From a virus, in IMG/VR virus record IMGVR_UViG_3300023278_002686, positions 1 to 64,000 of that record: a DNA stretch of 64,000 nucleotides. One strand, given 5' to 3'. The stretch's first letter is position 1; each line of letters begins with the position of its first letter. This document shows, piece by piece, positions 22,732-31,618 of this stretch. The position numbers and the translations under genes are program-made. The notes beneath the pieces are model-generated. The model ran no database searches. It was not told the origin of the DNA and saw nothing but the letters and a program-made list of their open reading frames with translations.

Positions 22732-24105
22732 TTAATAAGCAACTCCAGTATATGGGCATATTGTGAAAGTCATTGGAGCAAGATTTCCATTATTATCTTT
22801 TGCTATAGTAATAGGAATTCCATTCGTATCTATGGTAGTATATGTTAATTGACCATCATTACCTACTCCAGTAATTAAATCTAATTCTTCTGGAGTAAGA
22901 CTTGCGATTCCCTTATATACATTAGAATCCAACGTTTTAGGGTCAAATTTTTGTGCTATAGGCTCTCTTGATACCACAGGTCTTTCAACTACAGCTTGAG
23001 ATGGAGCTGAATGTACAGAATCTTTAATAATAATCGCTGGAGTTTCAGGTTGAACCGGAGTTTGAGCAGGAGTTTCTTGTTTTACAACAACTTGAGATTC
23101 ATTAGTATTAGTTAATTCTTTTTCATAAGTTTTTGAATCTTGTTCTTGATATCTCTTTTTTTCTTCTTCAGCTAATAAAGTTAATTCGTTAAAATAGGTA
23201 GTATTAAATGAAAGATCTACTGCTTGAATAAACTTACCTAAGTTTTTTAGAATTTTTTGGTATGAAGTAATTTTATAAAGTTTATCAAAATCATATTTTT
23301 TCCAAGTCATTTCATCTGGAATAATTTCAACTACTGAATTAACAAATTGAAGAGCATTGGGAAAATCTACTTGAATTTTATTTGCATCTTGAGTTGGATG
23401 ATATACTTTATACCAAGGATCTCCACCAAGTTTAAGACCAAGTACATCGTAAGAATCTATTGGACCATTATATGTAGCTATATCATCAAGTATTAAGTTA
23501 TACATTGTCTTAGCTACACCTTCTCTAGCATAAATACGTTCTTCACCAGTAGTAGGATTTTTCTTAATTGTAACTTTAGAAGATAAAACTTTAAATGATT
23601 TATTTTCTACATGCCATTGATAATTCATTCGATCAATAACATTCATACAAACTGAAGTAGTAGGAGCCCAACCCGATTCTAATGCATTATCCATTTTATT
23701 ATTTTTAAATACTCTACTAAATAATCCTGGATGATTATCTTTGTGTTGGAAAATTTTACTATTACTTGTATTATCCCAGTCATATGCTAATACTGTATTG
23801 AAAACTTTCCAAAGAATCCAATCTGAATTTTCATTCTTATCAGGCCATACACATCGAAAATTCTTTCCACCATCACCTAATATCCATGATACATTAACTA
23901 CTTTTGGATCCCAACCTTCATCTCTAACAGATAATGGTTTTCCAACAATTCTAAAAATAGCTGGATCTTTTTTAGATAATCCTAAGTAATGAATTGTCTC
24001 ATAATCTATAGGAGTATAACTTCCATTTTTTCGATTTTCTTCTTCTTGTTTTTCTTTTTTTCGAAGTGCTAACGCTTCTTCGAACGCTTTTTGTTTATCT
24101 GACAT
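22732..24105 (-). CDS. Abundant protein, candidate single-stranded DNA-binding protein
   Basis: Not matched to a family with certainty. 457 residues with a compact, tryptophan-rich body (1-330) and a long Pro/Gln/Thr linker (VVKQETPAQTPVQPETPA, from about 340) leading to a C-terminal region. Several signs point to high expression and dedicated control: its own promoter, a 120-base leader with a hairpin and a start-stop codon pair, and a strong terminator. A phage ssDNA-binding protein is expected in this operon set and is otherwise missing. It lacks the zinc motif of T4 gp32 and the acidic tail typical of SSBs, so a structural or other DNA-coating role remains open. Confidence 0.45.
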   Translation of the reverse strand: MSDKQKAFEEALALRKKEKQEEENRKNGSYTPIDYETIHYLGLSKKDPAIFRIVGKPLSVRDEGWDPKVVNVSWILGDGGKNFRCVWPDKNENSDWILWKVFNTVLAYDWDNTSNSKIFQHKDNHPGLFSRVFKNNKMDNALESGWAPTTSVCMNVIDRMNYQWHVENKSFKVLSSKVTIKKNPTTGEERIYAREGVAKTMYNLILDDIATYNGPIDSYDVLGLKLGGDPWYKVYHPTQDANKIQVDFPNALQFVNSVVEIIPDEMTWKKYDFDKLYKITSYQKILKNLGKFIQAVDLSFNTTYFNELTLLAEEEKKRYQEQDSKTYEKELTNTNESQVVVKQETPAQTPVQPETPAIIIKDSVHSAPSQAVVERPVVSREPIAQKFDPKTLDSNVYKGIASLTPEELDLITGVGNDGQLTYTTIDTNGIPITIAKDNNGNLAPMTFTICPYTGVAY

Positions 24106-24128
24106 TCTATATGTCTCCTTTTTTGCCT

Positions 24129-24192
24129 GGACTTATTAGTCCTAATTTTTTTACTACAACGTAGCTTTTTTATATAGTCATAAGTATTACAT
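24129..24192 (-). promoter_or_regulatory. Leader with start-stop element and hairpin
   Basis: The untranslated leader contains a perfect AAAGGAGG site followed by ATG TAA (24192-24187), then a hairpin GGACT-TATT-AGTCC on the plus strand (24129-24142), then the true ribosome-binding site. The start-stop pair would hold a ribosome near the hairpin and could regulate the following gene. Confidence 0.4.
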
Positions 24193-24223
24193 AATATTCC
24201 TCCTTTTCGTAAATATATTAATT

Positions 24224-24252
24224 ATAATAATAAGTTTTTATGATAAAATCAA
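24224..24252 (-). promoter_or_regulatory. Promoter for the 457-residue protein
   Basis: TTGATT (24247-24252), 17-bp spacer, TATTAT (24224-24229), then AATTAATA. Confidence 0.7.
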
Positions 24253-24274
24253 TTCTAGTCGAAAATATTCTAAA

Positions 24275-25846
24275 CTATTCATCTGGAGGAAAATAAAGAA
24301 AATACCAATATAAATTTATATAGAATATATATAAAAACTTTACAACAATATTTATATAATAAATGCATGAGTATAGAGAAATTTTATATAATTTAAGTGA
24401 TTTATAAAGCATATAAACATTATTAAGGAAATAGTGTAAACAGAAGTTATTTTTTGAATTAAATCTATATGTATGTCCTTTTTTATTCTTAAGAATAGTT
24501 AATAATCCTGAGAGAAGCAAGATTTTGAAACATTTTCGAATGTTTTTAATTCTTAAATTTTTAGCAATTGTATTTTTTTCAATTGTATTTATATTTATAC
24601 CTTGTTCTAGAGGTTTATTTATATCTTTTTTATATTTACGAGTTTTTGTATAAAATGATTTTTGCCATACATTTTCATAAAGTAGTAAACAAGAGGTTAT
24701 TGTTCGATTATAATTTTTAGTTCCTATTTTACCTAAATTATTTTTTTGATAAGTTTGTTCTATTATATACTTAATCGTATCCCACTTTAAATCTGAAAAT
24801 TCTTTATCATAATCTCTTTTTAATTCTAAATAAGTATTGTCTTCTAATATAATAGGTTTAAACTTATTATCAGAATATTTTTTATTAAAATTAAGCTTAA
24901 TCCAATTCCAATATGATTCTATCATTATATATTTAAAATAAGATCCTTTTTGCATATCATATGAAGTTCCGTCATTCCAATATTCACATTGTTGTTTAAA
25001 TTTTTCTAAAGTAGACTTAGGATTATTTCTTAATAAGTAAAATCCTAATTTAAAAAAGAATTCATGTCTATCTCCTCTTCCATAAGAAGACGGAGTCCAA
25101 CTTGTTTCATATTCTTTATTATGATAATAATCAATAGTTTCATCTAATTGCATGTTAAGAAAATCAGTTAAAGATTGAGCAGAAATATTTGAAAGAATAT
25201 CATACATTATTTTAATAGGATGATCTCTATAAGTAATAAATTCGCCAGTTTCATTAAAATTTCCGCATAAAGAATAATCTTTACTGTAAGGTAGTTTTAA
25301 CCATCGTCCATTAGTTTTTATTTCTAAGTCTATTTCTTGAGTATTAAAACAATTTTCTATATTTTTTATAGTTTTTTCATTTAAAGATTTATCATATAAA
25401 TACATAATATGATAACCTAATCCATGTTTTTTCTTAAAAACTAAAATTTCTTTACCAAAATAATAAGTTAATATTCTATGAATTTCGTCAAATGATTTCT
25501 TTTTTAATTGAGGTTCATCTATATCAACCCATAATACATTAGAATTAGGATGTATTGGAAGACTATAATTTTTATTATGTAAAAGATGTTCACACCATAT
25601 AGCATGTGTTATACTTTTAATAGAAAATTCTGAATATGTTTTATTTTTAATTCTAATTTTATTAGAAGTATTATCATATCCAAATTTATTCTTTAAAGTA
25701 CTAAGTATATTAAAAGCTAATTTTTCAGAATAAGTTTCTTGATAAATTTCTTTTATCAAGTTTTTCCAATGAGTTATATTTTTATTTTTTGAATATACAA
25801 AACTTTTTTTATAAAAGCTTTCTTCTTCTTCTTTTGAGAAAATCAT
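24275..25846 (-). CDS. AEP-like (archaeo-eukaryotic) primase candidate
   Basis: 523 residues. The pattern LWVDIDEP (DxD at 108-110), GYHIMYLY (144-151) and IDLEIKTNGRWLKLPYS (acidic at 173-175, basic at 181 and 184) follows the order of catalytic motifs in AEP primase or prim-pol proteins. This would give the phage a second priming enzyme besides the DnaG-type one at 6986. The middle, with GRGDRHEFFFKLGFYLL, recalls regions that follow AEP domains in replication proteins. The last 60 residues are strangely tyrosine-rich and hydrophobic, suggesting a recent frameshift or drift. The ATG follows the promoter with almost no leader. Confidence 0.55.
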   Translation of the reverse strand: MIFSKEEEESFYKKSFVYSKNKNITHWKNLIKEIYQETYSEKLAFNILSTLKNKFGYDNTSNKIRIKNKTYSEFSIKSITHAIWCEHLLHNKNYSLPIHPNSNVLWVDIDEPQLKKKSFDEIHRILTYYFGKEILVFKKKHGLGYHIMYLYDKSLNEKTIKNIENCFNTQEIDLEIKTNGRWLKLPYSKDYSLCGNFNETGEFITYRDHPIKIMYDILSNISAQSLTDFLNMQLDETIDYYHNKEYETSWTPSSYGRGDRHEFFFKLGFYLLRNNPKSTLEKFKQQCEYWNDGTSYDMQKGSYFKYIMIESYWNWIKLNFNKKYSDNKFKPIILEDNTYLELKRDYDKEFSDLKWDTIKYIIEQTYQKNNLGKIGTKNYNRTITSCLLLYENVWQKSFYTKTRKYKKDINKPLEQGININTIEKNTIAKNLRIKNIRKCFKILLLSGLLTILKNKKGHTYRFNSKNNFCLHYFLNNVYMLYKSLKLYKISLYSCIYYINIVVKFLYIFYINLYWYFLYFPPDE

Positions 25847-25858
25847 ATCTTATAATGT

Positions 25859-25887
25859 ATAATATAAAAAAATTATGAATTTATCAA
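25859..25887 (-). promoter_or_regulatory. Promoter for the AEP-like gene
   Basis: TTGATA (25882-25887), 17-bp spacer, TATTAT (25859-25864), ACATTATAAG. The ATG lies about 12 bases past the -10 with no ribosome-binding site. Confidence 0.65.
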
Positions 25888-26276
25888 AGTTTCAGTTTTG
25901 AAAGATCTTTTATAAAATCATCTTGAGCTATTTTATTTTTTTTCCAATTTTTATCAACAACTTCTTGGTTTTTAATATCAAGTAATACGACATTTAAAGA
26001 TAAATCATTAGGATTATTTAGTAAATTTTCTTTTGAAAAATCTTTTTGTAAGAGATGTACTTCATCTTTAACAACATCTAATAAGAATGATTGAAATGCT
26101 GATATATTTTTATCGATGAATGGTCTATTTTTCGTAGTTAATGAATAAAGATATAACTTAAATTTTTCTTTTTCTTCAGCATGTTCTTCTTGATTATTAT
26201 TTACATAAAACTTATAGTAATATAAATTATGTGGTACTGCTAATATATATTTTATAGTATGATTTTTCTTTCCCAT
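25884..26276 (-). CDS. Hypothetical protein at the divergence point
   Basis: 130 residues, not recognised, charged and soluble. It is the most upstream minus-strand gene. Its ATG follows a TATACT element by three bases, so it too may be leaderless, divergent from the sliding-clamp operon. Confidence 0.5.
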   Translation of the reverse strand: MGKKNHTIKYILAVPHNLYYYKFYVNNNQEEHAEEKEKFKLYLYSLTTKNRPFIDKNISAFQSFLLDVVKDEVHLLQKDFSKENLLNNPNDLSLNVVLLDIKNQEVVDKNWKKNKIAQDDFIKDLSKLKL

Positions 26277-26293
26277 ATTAGTATAGTAGTGGA

Positions 26294-26322
26294 TTGATAA
26301 TTTATCATTTTTTTATTATTAT
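26294..26322 (+). promoter_or_regulatory. Promoter for the sliding-clamp operon (divergent region)
   Basis: TTGATA (26294-26299), 17-bp spacer, TATTAT (26317-26322), ATTAATATAATATG. The 78-base gap holds this promoter and, on the other strand, a TATACT box for the gene at 25884. Transcription diverges from here across the whole window. Confidence 0.75.
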
Positions 26323-26354
26323 ATTAATATAATATGAAAGGAGGTTTTCCATAT

Positions 26355-27416
26355 ATGGAAATACAAACGTTAAATATTCAAAAAAATTCTAAATTTTTAT
26401 TAAATTCAATAGATCATGACAATATTTATTTTGAGTCTTTTTATCTAGATTTTGAAAATTCAAAGATTTACTTTCAAAATCTAAATTTCTATGGATCTAT
26501 TGATCTTTATTTTAAGTATGAAGAAGGAGAAAAGGTTCATGACAATTTTTATGTAACCGCAGATGATTTTATTCATTTATGTTGTTATCACGATACACTT
26601 TATTTAAAAGATTATTGTTTTTCTAATTCTAAAAATGAAACTATAGAAATAGGACATCGTAAAGAAGAGTATGCTCATGAAAAAGCTTTTTTTGAAAAAA
26701 AAGAAAATATGAAATCATTCAAATTAGATGTAGAATTACTAAAACATATGAAACATTCTCTTTATTATGTAGATAGTGACTCATTTTCAAGTTATGATGC
26801 ATTTTTTATCAATAATAAAAAATTATATACAACCGATTGTGTTAGATTTTATGAAGCGAATGTATCTATACAAGATAACTTTGTTTTACCATCATTTGCT
26901 GTAAGATTAATGTCAATATGCGATCCTGACACTGAAATTAATTATTTAGTTCAAGATAATAATGTTTATTTAAATTTCAATAATGAATTAACTATTATAT
27001 ATGCAAAAAGCAATAAATATGAATTAATGGATACTACTACCTTAGAATTTACTGAAAGTTATAATCATGAAAATTTTGTTAATGTTAAAAGAGAAGATTT
27101 TATAAATATAATACGATTTATAGAATCTTTTCTTAAAGGAGCTAAGAATGCTAGAATATTTATATCTATACGTGAAGATAACTTATATATTGAACTAAAT
27201 GATTCTGATTTTGCTAAAATAACAAAAATTCTTCCTATTGAAACTAAAAATATAAATGAAGGATCTTTTATTCTTAGTTTTTCAAATCTTAAATCTATTA
27301 TAAATCATATCGATAATGATATTATAACTATTCAATTTAAAGAAAATGCTCCTACTCTTAATTTTTATGGAGATAATAAAGATTTTCATATTGTGTGCGG
27401 GAGAATAAATGAATAA
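26355..27416 (+). CDS. dnaN: DNA polymerase sliding clamp, DnaN-like
   Basis: Beta-clamp that tethers the polymerase and is loaded by the DnaX-like protein. 353 residues, close to bacterial DnaN (about 370) and longer than T4 gp45 (228). Three repeating domains are visible by their pattern: FKLDVELLKHMKHSLYYV near 125, VNVKREDFINIIRFIESF near 240 and SFILSFSNLKSIINHI near 310. The C-terminus reads HIVCGRINE instead of the bacterial MPMRL. An in-frame ATG at 26334 overlaps the AAAGGAGG site, so translation must begin at 26355. Confidence 0.8.
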   Translation: MEIQTLNIQKNSKFLLNSIDHDNIYFESFYLDFENSKIYFQNLNFYGSIDLYFKYEEGEKVHDNFYVTADDFIHLCCYHDTLYLKDYCFSNSKNETIEIGHRKEEYAHEKAFFEKKENMKSFKLDVELLKHMKHSLYYVDSDSFSSYDAFFINNKKLYTTDCVRFYEANVSIQDNFVLPSFAVRLMSICDPDTEINYLVQDNNVYLNFNNELTIIYAKSNKYELMDTTTLEFTESYNHENFVNVKREDFINIIRFIESFLKGAKNARIFISIREDNLYIELNDSDFAKITKILPIETKNINEGSFILSFSNLKSIINHIDNDIITIQFKENAPTLNFYGDNKDFHIVCGRINE

Positions 27417-27840
27417 TAATAGTGTTTTTAAAGAATCAATAGAGTTTGATACAGATGCAGCTTTATGTTTACTTTCTCAATTTTTAAAAGGAGAGATTAA
27501 GATTACTAGAAGCTTACTTTTTAATAAACATCAATATGTTTATTATGATGTAAGTTCACGTTCTATTTTGAATGAGAAAGATAAATTATTAGAAGGTCAA
27601 AATAATTTTATTTTAAATTGGATTTCTAAAAAACAGGATTGGAAAATATACGATGAAAGTAGCTTAACTGTAGATGACTTAATTGAACAAGTAGCTATTT
27701 ATAGTATTGAACAAAATTTTAAAAAAATTAAAAAAAGTTTATCTAAATTAATTAATAGAGTAATAGAAAAAAATAATTGTAATTGTAATAAACAATTAAA
27801 TCAAGAAGAGTTAGACGAGATGTTAAAGGAGAATAATTAA
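27409..27840 (+). CDS. Hypothetical protein
   Basis: 143 residues, not recognised. Acidic N-terminus, helical centre and a CNCNK motif near 125-129, with an acidic tail. It overlaps the clamp gene by 8 bases and the next gene by one base (TAATG), so the three are coupled and it may be a replisome accessory. Confidence 0.5.
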   Translation: MNNNSVFKESIEFDTDAALCLLSQFLKGEIKITRSLLFNKHQYVYYDVSSRSILNEKDKLLEGQNNFILNWISKKQDWKIYDESSLTVDDLIEQVAIYSIEQNFKKIKKSLSKLINRVIEKNNCNCNKQLNQEELDEMLKENN

Positions 27841-28430
27841 TGCTGTTAGAAAATGAAAATATTGATGTACAAGAATTTATTAGAACTTTTAATAAAAAAT
27901 TTAAAAACTTTTGTGAAAAAGCTCCGATAGTAATGACTTATAGAACTACTCCTTCATCAGTATTTGTTTCTGAGATGAAGACTAAAGAAATTAAACAATT
28001 TGATTTTGATTTTAGTGTTTCAGTAAAACAAAATATTAAAATAATTAAAGATTGGTTATTTAAAAATAAATATCCAAGAATGATTCAAATTATAGAAGAA
28101 GAGATGTCATTAACTGAGGAAGAATTAGAAGAAAAATTAAATCAAGGAATTATGGATGATCAAATTTTATTACAAAAGAAAAAGAAAACTTATCATATTA
28201 CATGGGTAATTGAAAAAGTTATTATTTTAAGAGATGAGTTTATTATTCGTAATTTACAAGATAATAATTTATATGTATTTAAGATGAATAGTATGCCTTG
28301 TACTTTATTTCTAAAAAAAGTAAGAGAGAAATTAGATGAATTTCAAGCATATGATTTATTTGAAAAAAAATCTATTTTGTTTAAAAAACATTTATCTCAA
28401 GTAGATGAAAATAATAATATAATAGAATAA
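27840..28430 (+). CDS. Hypothetical protein
   Basis: 196 residues, not recognised, highly charged with alternating basic and acidic stretches (EEELEEKLNQG, about 94-104). Soluble. It lies within the clamp operon, and its start overlaps the upstream stop by one base. Confidence 0.5.
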   Translation: MLLENENIDVQEFIRTFNKKFKNFCEKAPIVMTYRTTPSSVFVSEMKTKEIKQFDFDFSVSVKQNIKIIKDWLFKNKYPRMIQIIEEEMSLTEEELEEKLNQGIMDDQILLQKKKKTYHITWVIEKVIILRDEFIIRNLQDNNLYVFKMNSMPCTLFLKKVREKLDEFQAYDLFEKKSILFKKHLSQVDENNNIIE

Positions 28431-28457
28431 AGTTGATTTAAAGGAGAATTTTAAAAA

Positions 28458-29753
28458 ATGAAGAATTGTAAATCATGGATCAAAGAAAAATTAATAGACT
28501 ATGACTTTTCAGTAAAACAAGTAAATAAACATTATGAGGAATTTATAAAAGAAACAGATTCTAATTCCTCATATGCATCATTTCAACAAACAGTTAGTAG
28601 AGTTAAAAGAAATCTTTTAAATGATTTAAAAGATGACGGATCTCATCAATTAGTAATTGATGAAGCTAATAAAGTTAATAGTATTAAACAAAAGTTACAA
28701 GATAAAAATAATGTAGTTAGTAAATTAAATAGAGAAACATATCGTATATTCAATTGTTTAGAAGACTTGAACACTGAATTAATTAACACTATCAAAAATA
28801 CAGAATGGAATATTCCAAACGCACCAAAACTTCCTAAGAAGAATTTAAAGAATCGAAAATATGCTGTAATTACACTTTCAGATATTCATGCTGGATGTTT
28901 AGTAGAAAAACATTTAGAACTTAATAATGAATATAATTTTGAAATATTAGCTAATCGATTAAGATATTATATTCAAAGATCTATTGAAGAATGTAATGCT
29001 AAAGAAATTACTGATATTTTGGTTGTTGGCCTTGGAGATTTTATTTCTTCACAACGTAGACTTTCAGAAAAAACTACTTCAGCTGCATCTATTACACGAT
29101 CTATAATGCTTATGAGTTATATTCTTATACAAGCTTTACATGAATTAAGAAAAAACTTTGAAACTTCAGTTCTAATGATATCGGGTAATGAATCTAGAAT
29201 TTATGAAACAGATAATATGAGTAGTTCAGATTGGTTAGTATCTGAAAATGGTGATTATGCTATATTTAATATTGTAAGAATGATTTATGAAATACATAAA
29301 ACAGATATAACATTTATTAAAACTAATTTTAGGGAAGTAACTTATAATTTTGGTGGAGTTGATTTCTTATTTTTACATGGAGATACTTTAAAATCAAAAT
29401 CAAATATTAATAAAAAAATAAAAGATCTTGTTGGCGATTATATGCTTAATAAGAAAAGAAATGTAGATTTTATTGTATTTGGACATTTTCATACTTCAGA
29501 TATTTCTGACTACTATTGTGGAGTTGCTTCATTAATGGGTAGTGATCATTACTCAAATAGAGATTTACGATTTACAAATAGAGCTTCTCAAACTATTTTA
29601 TTTATTGAAAATAAATCTGTAGAAGGTAAGAGAATAGATCTACAAAATATTTACTACGATTATCCTGGATATGATATTAAATCAGAATTAGAATACTATA
29701 ATGTAAAACCTATAAGTGCAAATACAGAAGTTGTAATAAGGAATTTAGTATGA
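28458..29753 (+). CDS. Calcineurin-like metallophosphoesterase
   Basis: Two-metal phosphoesterase. 431 residues: a helical N-terminal half (1-135) with a possible coiled coil, then the catalytic domain with LSDIHAG (D-x-H, about 142-148), VGLGDFI (near 191), SGNESR (GNH-like, but Glu for His) and the C-terminal FGHFHT (near 346). Phages carry such enzymes with nuclease, phosphatase or nucleotide-cleaving roles. The helical extension suggests a nucleic-acid substrate. AAAGGAG precedes the ATG. Confidence 0.8.
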   Translation: MKNCKSWIKEKLIDYDFSVKQVNKHYEEFIKETDSNSSYASFQQTVSRVKRNLLNDLKDDGSHQLVIDEANKVNSIKQKLQDKNNVVSKLNRETYRIFNCLEDLNTELINTIKNTEWNIPNAPKLPKKNLKNRKYAVITLSDIHAGCLVEKHLELNNEYNFEILANRLRYYIQRSIEECNAKEITDILVVGLGDFISSQRRLSEKTTSAASITRSIMLMSYILIQALHELRKNFETSVLMISGNESRIYETDNMSSSDWLVSENGDYAIFNIVRMIYEIHKTDITFIKTNFREVTYNFGGVDFLFLHGDTLKSKSNINKKIKDLVGDYMLNKKRNVDFIVFGHFHTSDISDYYCGVASLMGSDHYSNRDLRFTNRASQTILFIENKSVEGKRIDLQNIYYDYPGYDIKSELEYYNVKPISANTEVVIRNLV

Positions 29754-30043
29754 ATATAATAGCTATCCATAGGAATTTATGTGATATTCCCATTGAATAT
29801 GCAATAAGTAATGTTCTTTATGATGAACTTTCTTTAGCTATGTGGGCTAAAGAACAATATATAGATTTTCATTTATTTCCTGATGATATTGAACTTTATG
29901 ATGTTACCAGTATTAATATAAAAACAGCAAGAGAAATTCTTAAAAGAAGTAAATTGTTATTAGATGAACATAATTTAAAAAGAGAAAAAGAACTTGATAT
30001 GGAAATAATAAAAAAATTAAAAGAAAAATGGTTTTTAAAATGA
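29750..30043 (+). CDS. Hypothetical protein
   Basis: 97 residues, not recognised. Begins MNIIAIHRNLCDIPIE; the C-terminal third is a lysine/glutamate-rich helix. Coupled by ATGA overlap to the metallophosphoesterase gene and to the next small gene. Confidence 0.5.
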   Translation: MNIIAIHRNLCDIPIEYAISNVLYDELSLAMWAKEQYIDFHLFPDDIELYDVTSINIKTAREILKRSKLLLDEHNLKREKELDMEIIKKLKEKWFLK

Positions 30044-30219
30044 TTAAAAAATTAAAATTAAAAATAAATAGGTATCATACATTAGAATGGAGAATATATG
30101 TTAAAAAACTTAAAAGACTTTGGAGAATGAGTAATTTTCTATGTGATAGAGTTCATTCTTTATTGAAATTAATTATTGTGAGGAATTGGTATAATAAAAC
30201 ACATAAGGAAAAAAAATGA
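30040..30219 (+). CDS. Small very basic protein
   Basis: 59 residues with about a third Lys or Arg, ending KKEKK-like (THKEKK), consistent with nucleic-acid binding. The start at 30040 overlaps the upstream stop as ATGA; an earlier ATG at 30028 is possible. Its stop overlaps the 5' exonuclease start. Confidence 0.45.
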   Translation: MIKKLKLKINRYHTLEWRIYVKKLKRLWRMSNFLCDRVHSLLKLIIVRNWYNKTHKEKK

Positions 30220-31163
30220 AATATAATAATATTATAATAGATGGAAACAATCAGTTTCATAAAAATTGGAGTATATATAAAACTCGATCTGAGAATCAAG
30301 TAAAAACTAAATCATATATTACAGAACCGATAGAAATGTTTTTAATGTCTATTCGAAAAATAGAAAGAAATTATTTGGCAGAAAATGGAACTATGTATAT
30401 TTTATTTGATAATGTAACTTCAAAAGAAAATTATAGAAAACAAATAGATCCTAAATATAAAGCAAATAGAGAAAAAGGTGAAGATTCTTATTACAAATGT
30501 ATAGAATATATACAACTTTTTTTATTGTCTTATAGTGAAAACTATAAATTAGTTTATAGACAAGATACTGAAGCTGATGATCTTGTATGGCCTTTGATGA
30601 TTCAATTTAGATTAAGAGATACTATTCTAATTAGTTCTGAAGATTTTGATTGGGCTAGATGTATGGAATATTCTGAAAATGTCTATTGGTATAAAAATAA
30701 AGAAATATATGATCGTATTAAATTTAAACAAAAATATGGATTTGAAATAAAACCTAATTCAATTGTAATTCATAAATCTTTTAGAGGAGATGCTTCAGAT
30801 AATATTCCAAATGCTTGTCCAGGAATACGAGAAAAAGATTTAATTAAATTGATTCAAAATTATTCTTCAATAAAAGAAATTTTAAATGATCTTCCTAATA
30901 TAGATTATATATCAGATACTTGGAAAAATAAAATAGCGTTAGCAAGTCCAAGATTAAGATTAAATGAAAAATTAGTAGGATTTATTAATATTTGTGATAA
31001 GGATCTAGATAAATGTATTTATCACTGTAAATTTGAACCTAAAATTCTTACAAAATATTATAAATCTATGAAATTTCAAAAGTTTTATGACTATCGATTA
31101 AATCCTACTAAATCTAAATGTAATGATTCTTTTTTTAAATTTGACAAAATTCAAAGAATTTAA
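30216..31163 (+). CDS. 5'-3' exonuclease / flap endonuclease
   Basis: FEN-family nuclease that removes RNA primers and flaps, like the 5' domain of Pol I, T5 D15 and T4 RNase H. The family A polymerase at 3164 lacks such a domain, so this gene supplies it separately. 315 residues: DGNNQFHK (9-16), YKANREKG (near 87), EADDLVWP (near 121), SSEDFDWA and the H3TH region GDASDNIPNACPGIREK (near 190-206). The acidic cluster is complete. Coupled by overlap to the small basic protein gene. Confidence 0.9.
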   Translation: MKYNNIIIDGNNQFHKNWSIYKTRSENQVKTKSYITEPIEMFLMSIRKIERNYLAENGTMYILFDNVTSKENYRKQIDPKYKANREKGEDSYYKCIEYIQLFLLSYSENYKLVYRQDTEADDLVWPLMIQFRLRDTILISSEDFDWARCMEYSENVYWYKNKEIYDRIKFKQKYGFEIKPNSIVIHKSFRGDASDNIPNACPGIREKDLIKLIQNYSSIKEILNDLPNIDYISDTWKNKIALASPRLRLNEKLVGFINICDKDLDKCIYHCKFEPKILTKYYKSMKFQKFYDYRLNPTKSKCNDSFFKFDKIQRI

Positions 31164-31169
31164 TATATA
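31141..31169 (+). promoter_or_regulatory. Promoter before the 70-residue gene
   Basis: TTGACA (31141-31146), 17-bp spacer, TATATA (31164-31169), then TATACTAAGG and the ribosome-binding site. Confidence 0.55.
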
Positions 31170-31187
31170 TATACTAAGGAGATTAAT

Positions 31188-31400
31188 ATGCAAAGTCTAA
31201 AGATAAAAGGACAGGAAACATTACAAGTAGAGGCCTTATGTAATGTATCTATTAATGATGCTTTTGATGAAGCTAAGGAATTATGTAAGAGTCTTAATTT
31301 ATATTATATTCATTTAAATTTTAATGGAATCTTATTAAAGATTTATCAAATAAGTATTTTTGAAGGAATTTATTCTCAATATATAGATGAATTATATTAA
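31188..31400 (+). CDS. Hypothetical protein
   Basis: 70 residues, not recognised. An AAGGAG site precedes the ATG. Its sequence pattern (VSINDAFDEAKELCKSLNL) resembles that of the next small protein (IGTDLKDALRHAKGLALQN), hinting at an old duplication or a shared fold. Confidence 0.5.
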   Translation: MQSLKIKGQETLQVEALCNVSINDAFDEAKELCKSLNLYYIHLNFNGILLKIYQISIFEGIYSQYIDELY

Positions 31401-31429
31401 AAAACTTAAAAGTAAGTTAAGGAGCATAT

Positions 31430-31618
31430 ATGTATATAAATAATATTGTAATTGAATTTCGTATAGGAACCGATTTAAAAGATGCTTTAAGACATGCAAA
31501 AGGATTAGCATTACAAAATGATACTTGTGTTATGTTTGAGTTTAATGATCATAAATTTGTAATTACAGAATGTTCTAATTTAGAAAGACAACATAAAAAT
31601 TATTATAAGGAAGATTAA
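31430..31618 (+). CDS. Hypothetical protein, possible paralogue of its neighbour
   Basis: 62 residues, not recognised; a beta-alpha-beta pattern like that of the 70-residue protein upstream. AAGGAG precedes the ATG, and the stop overlaps the SbcC-like gene start by one base (TAATG). Confidence 0.5.
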   Translation: MYINNIVIEFRIGTDLKDALRHAKGLALQNDTCVMFEFNDHKFVITECSNLERQHKNYYKED

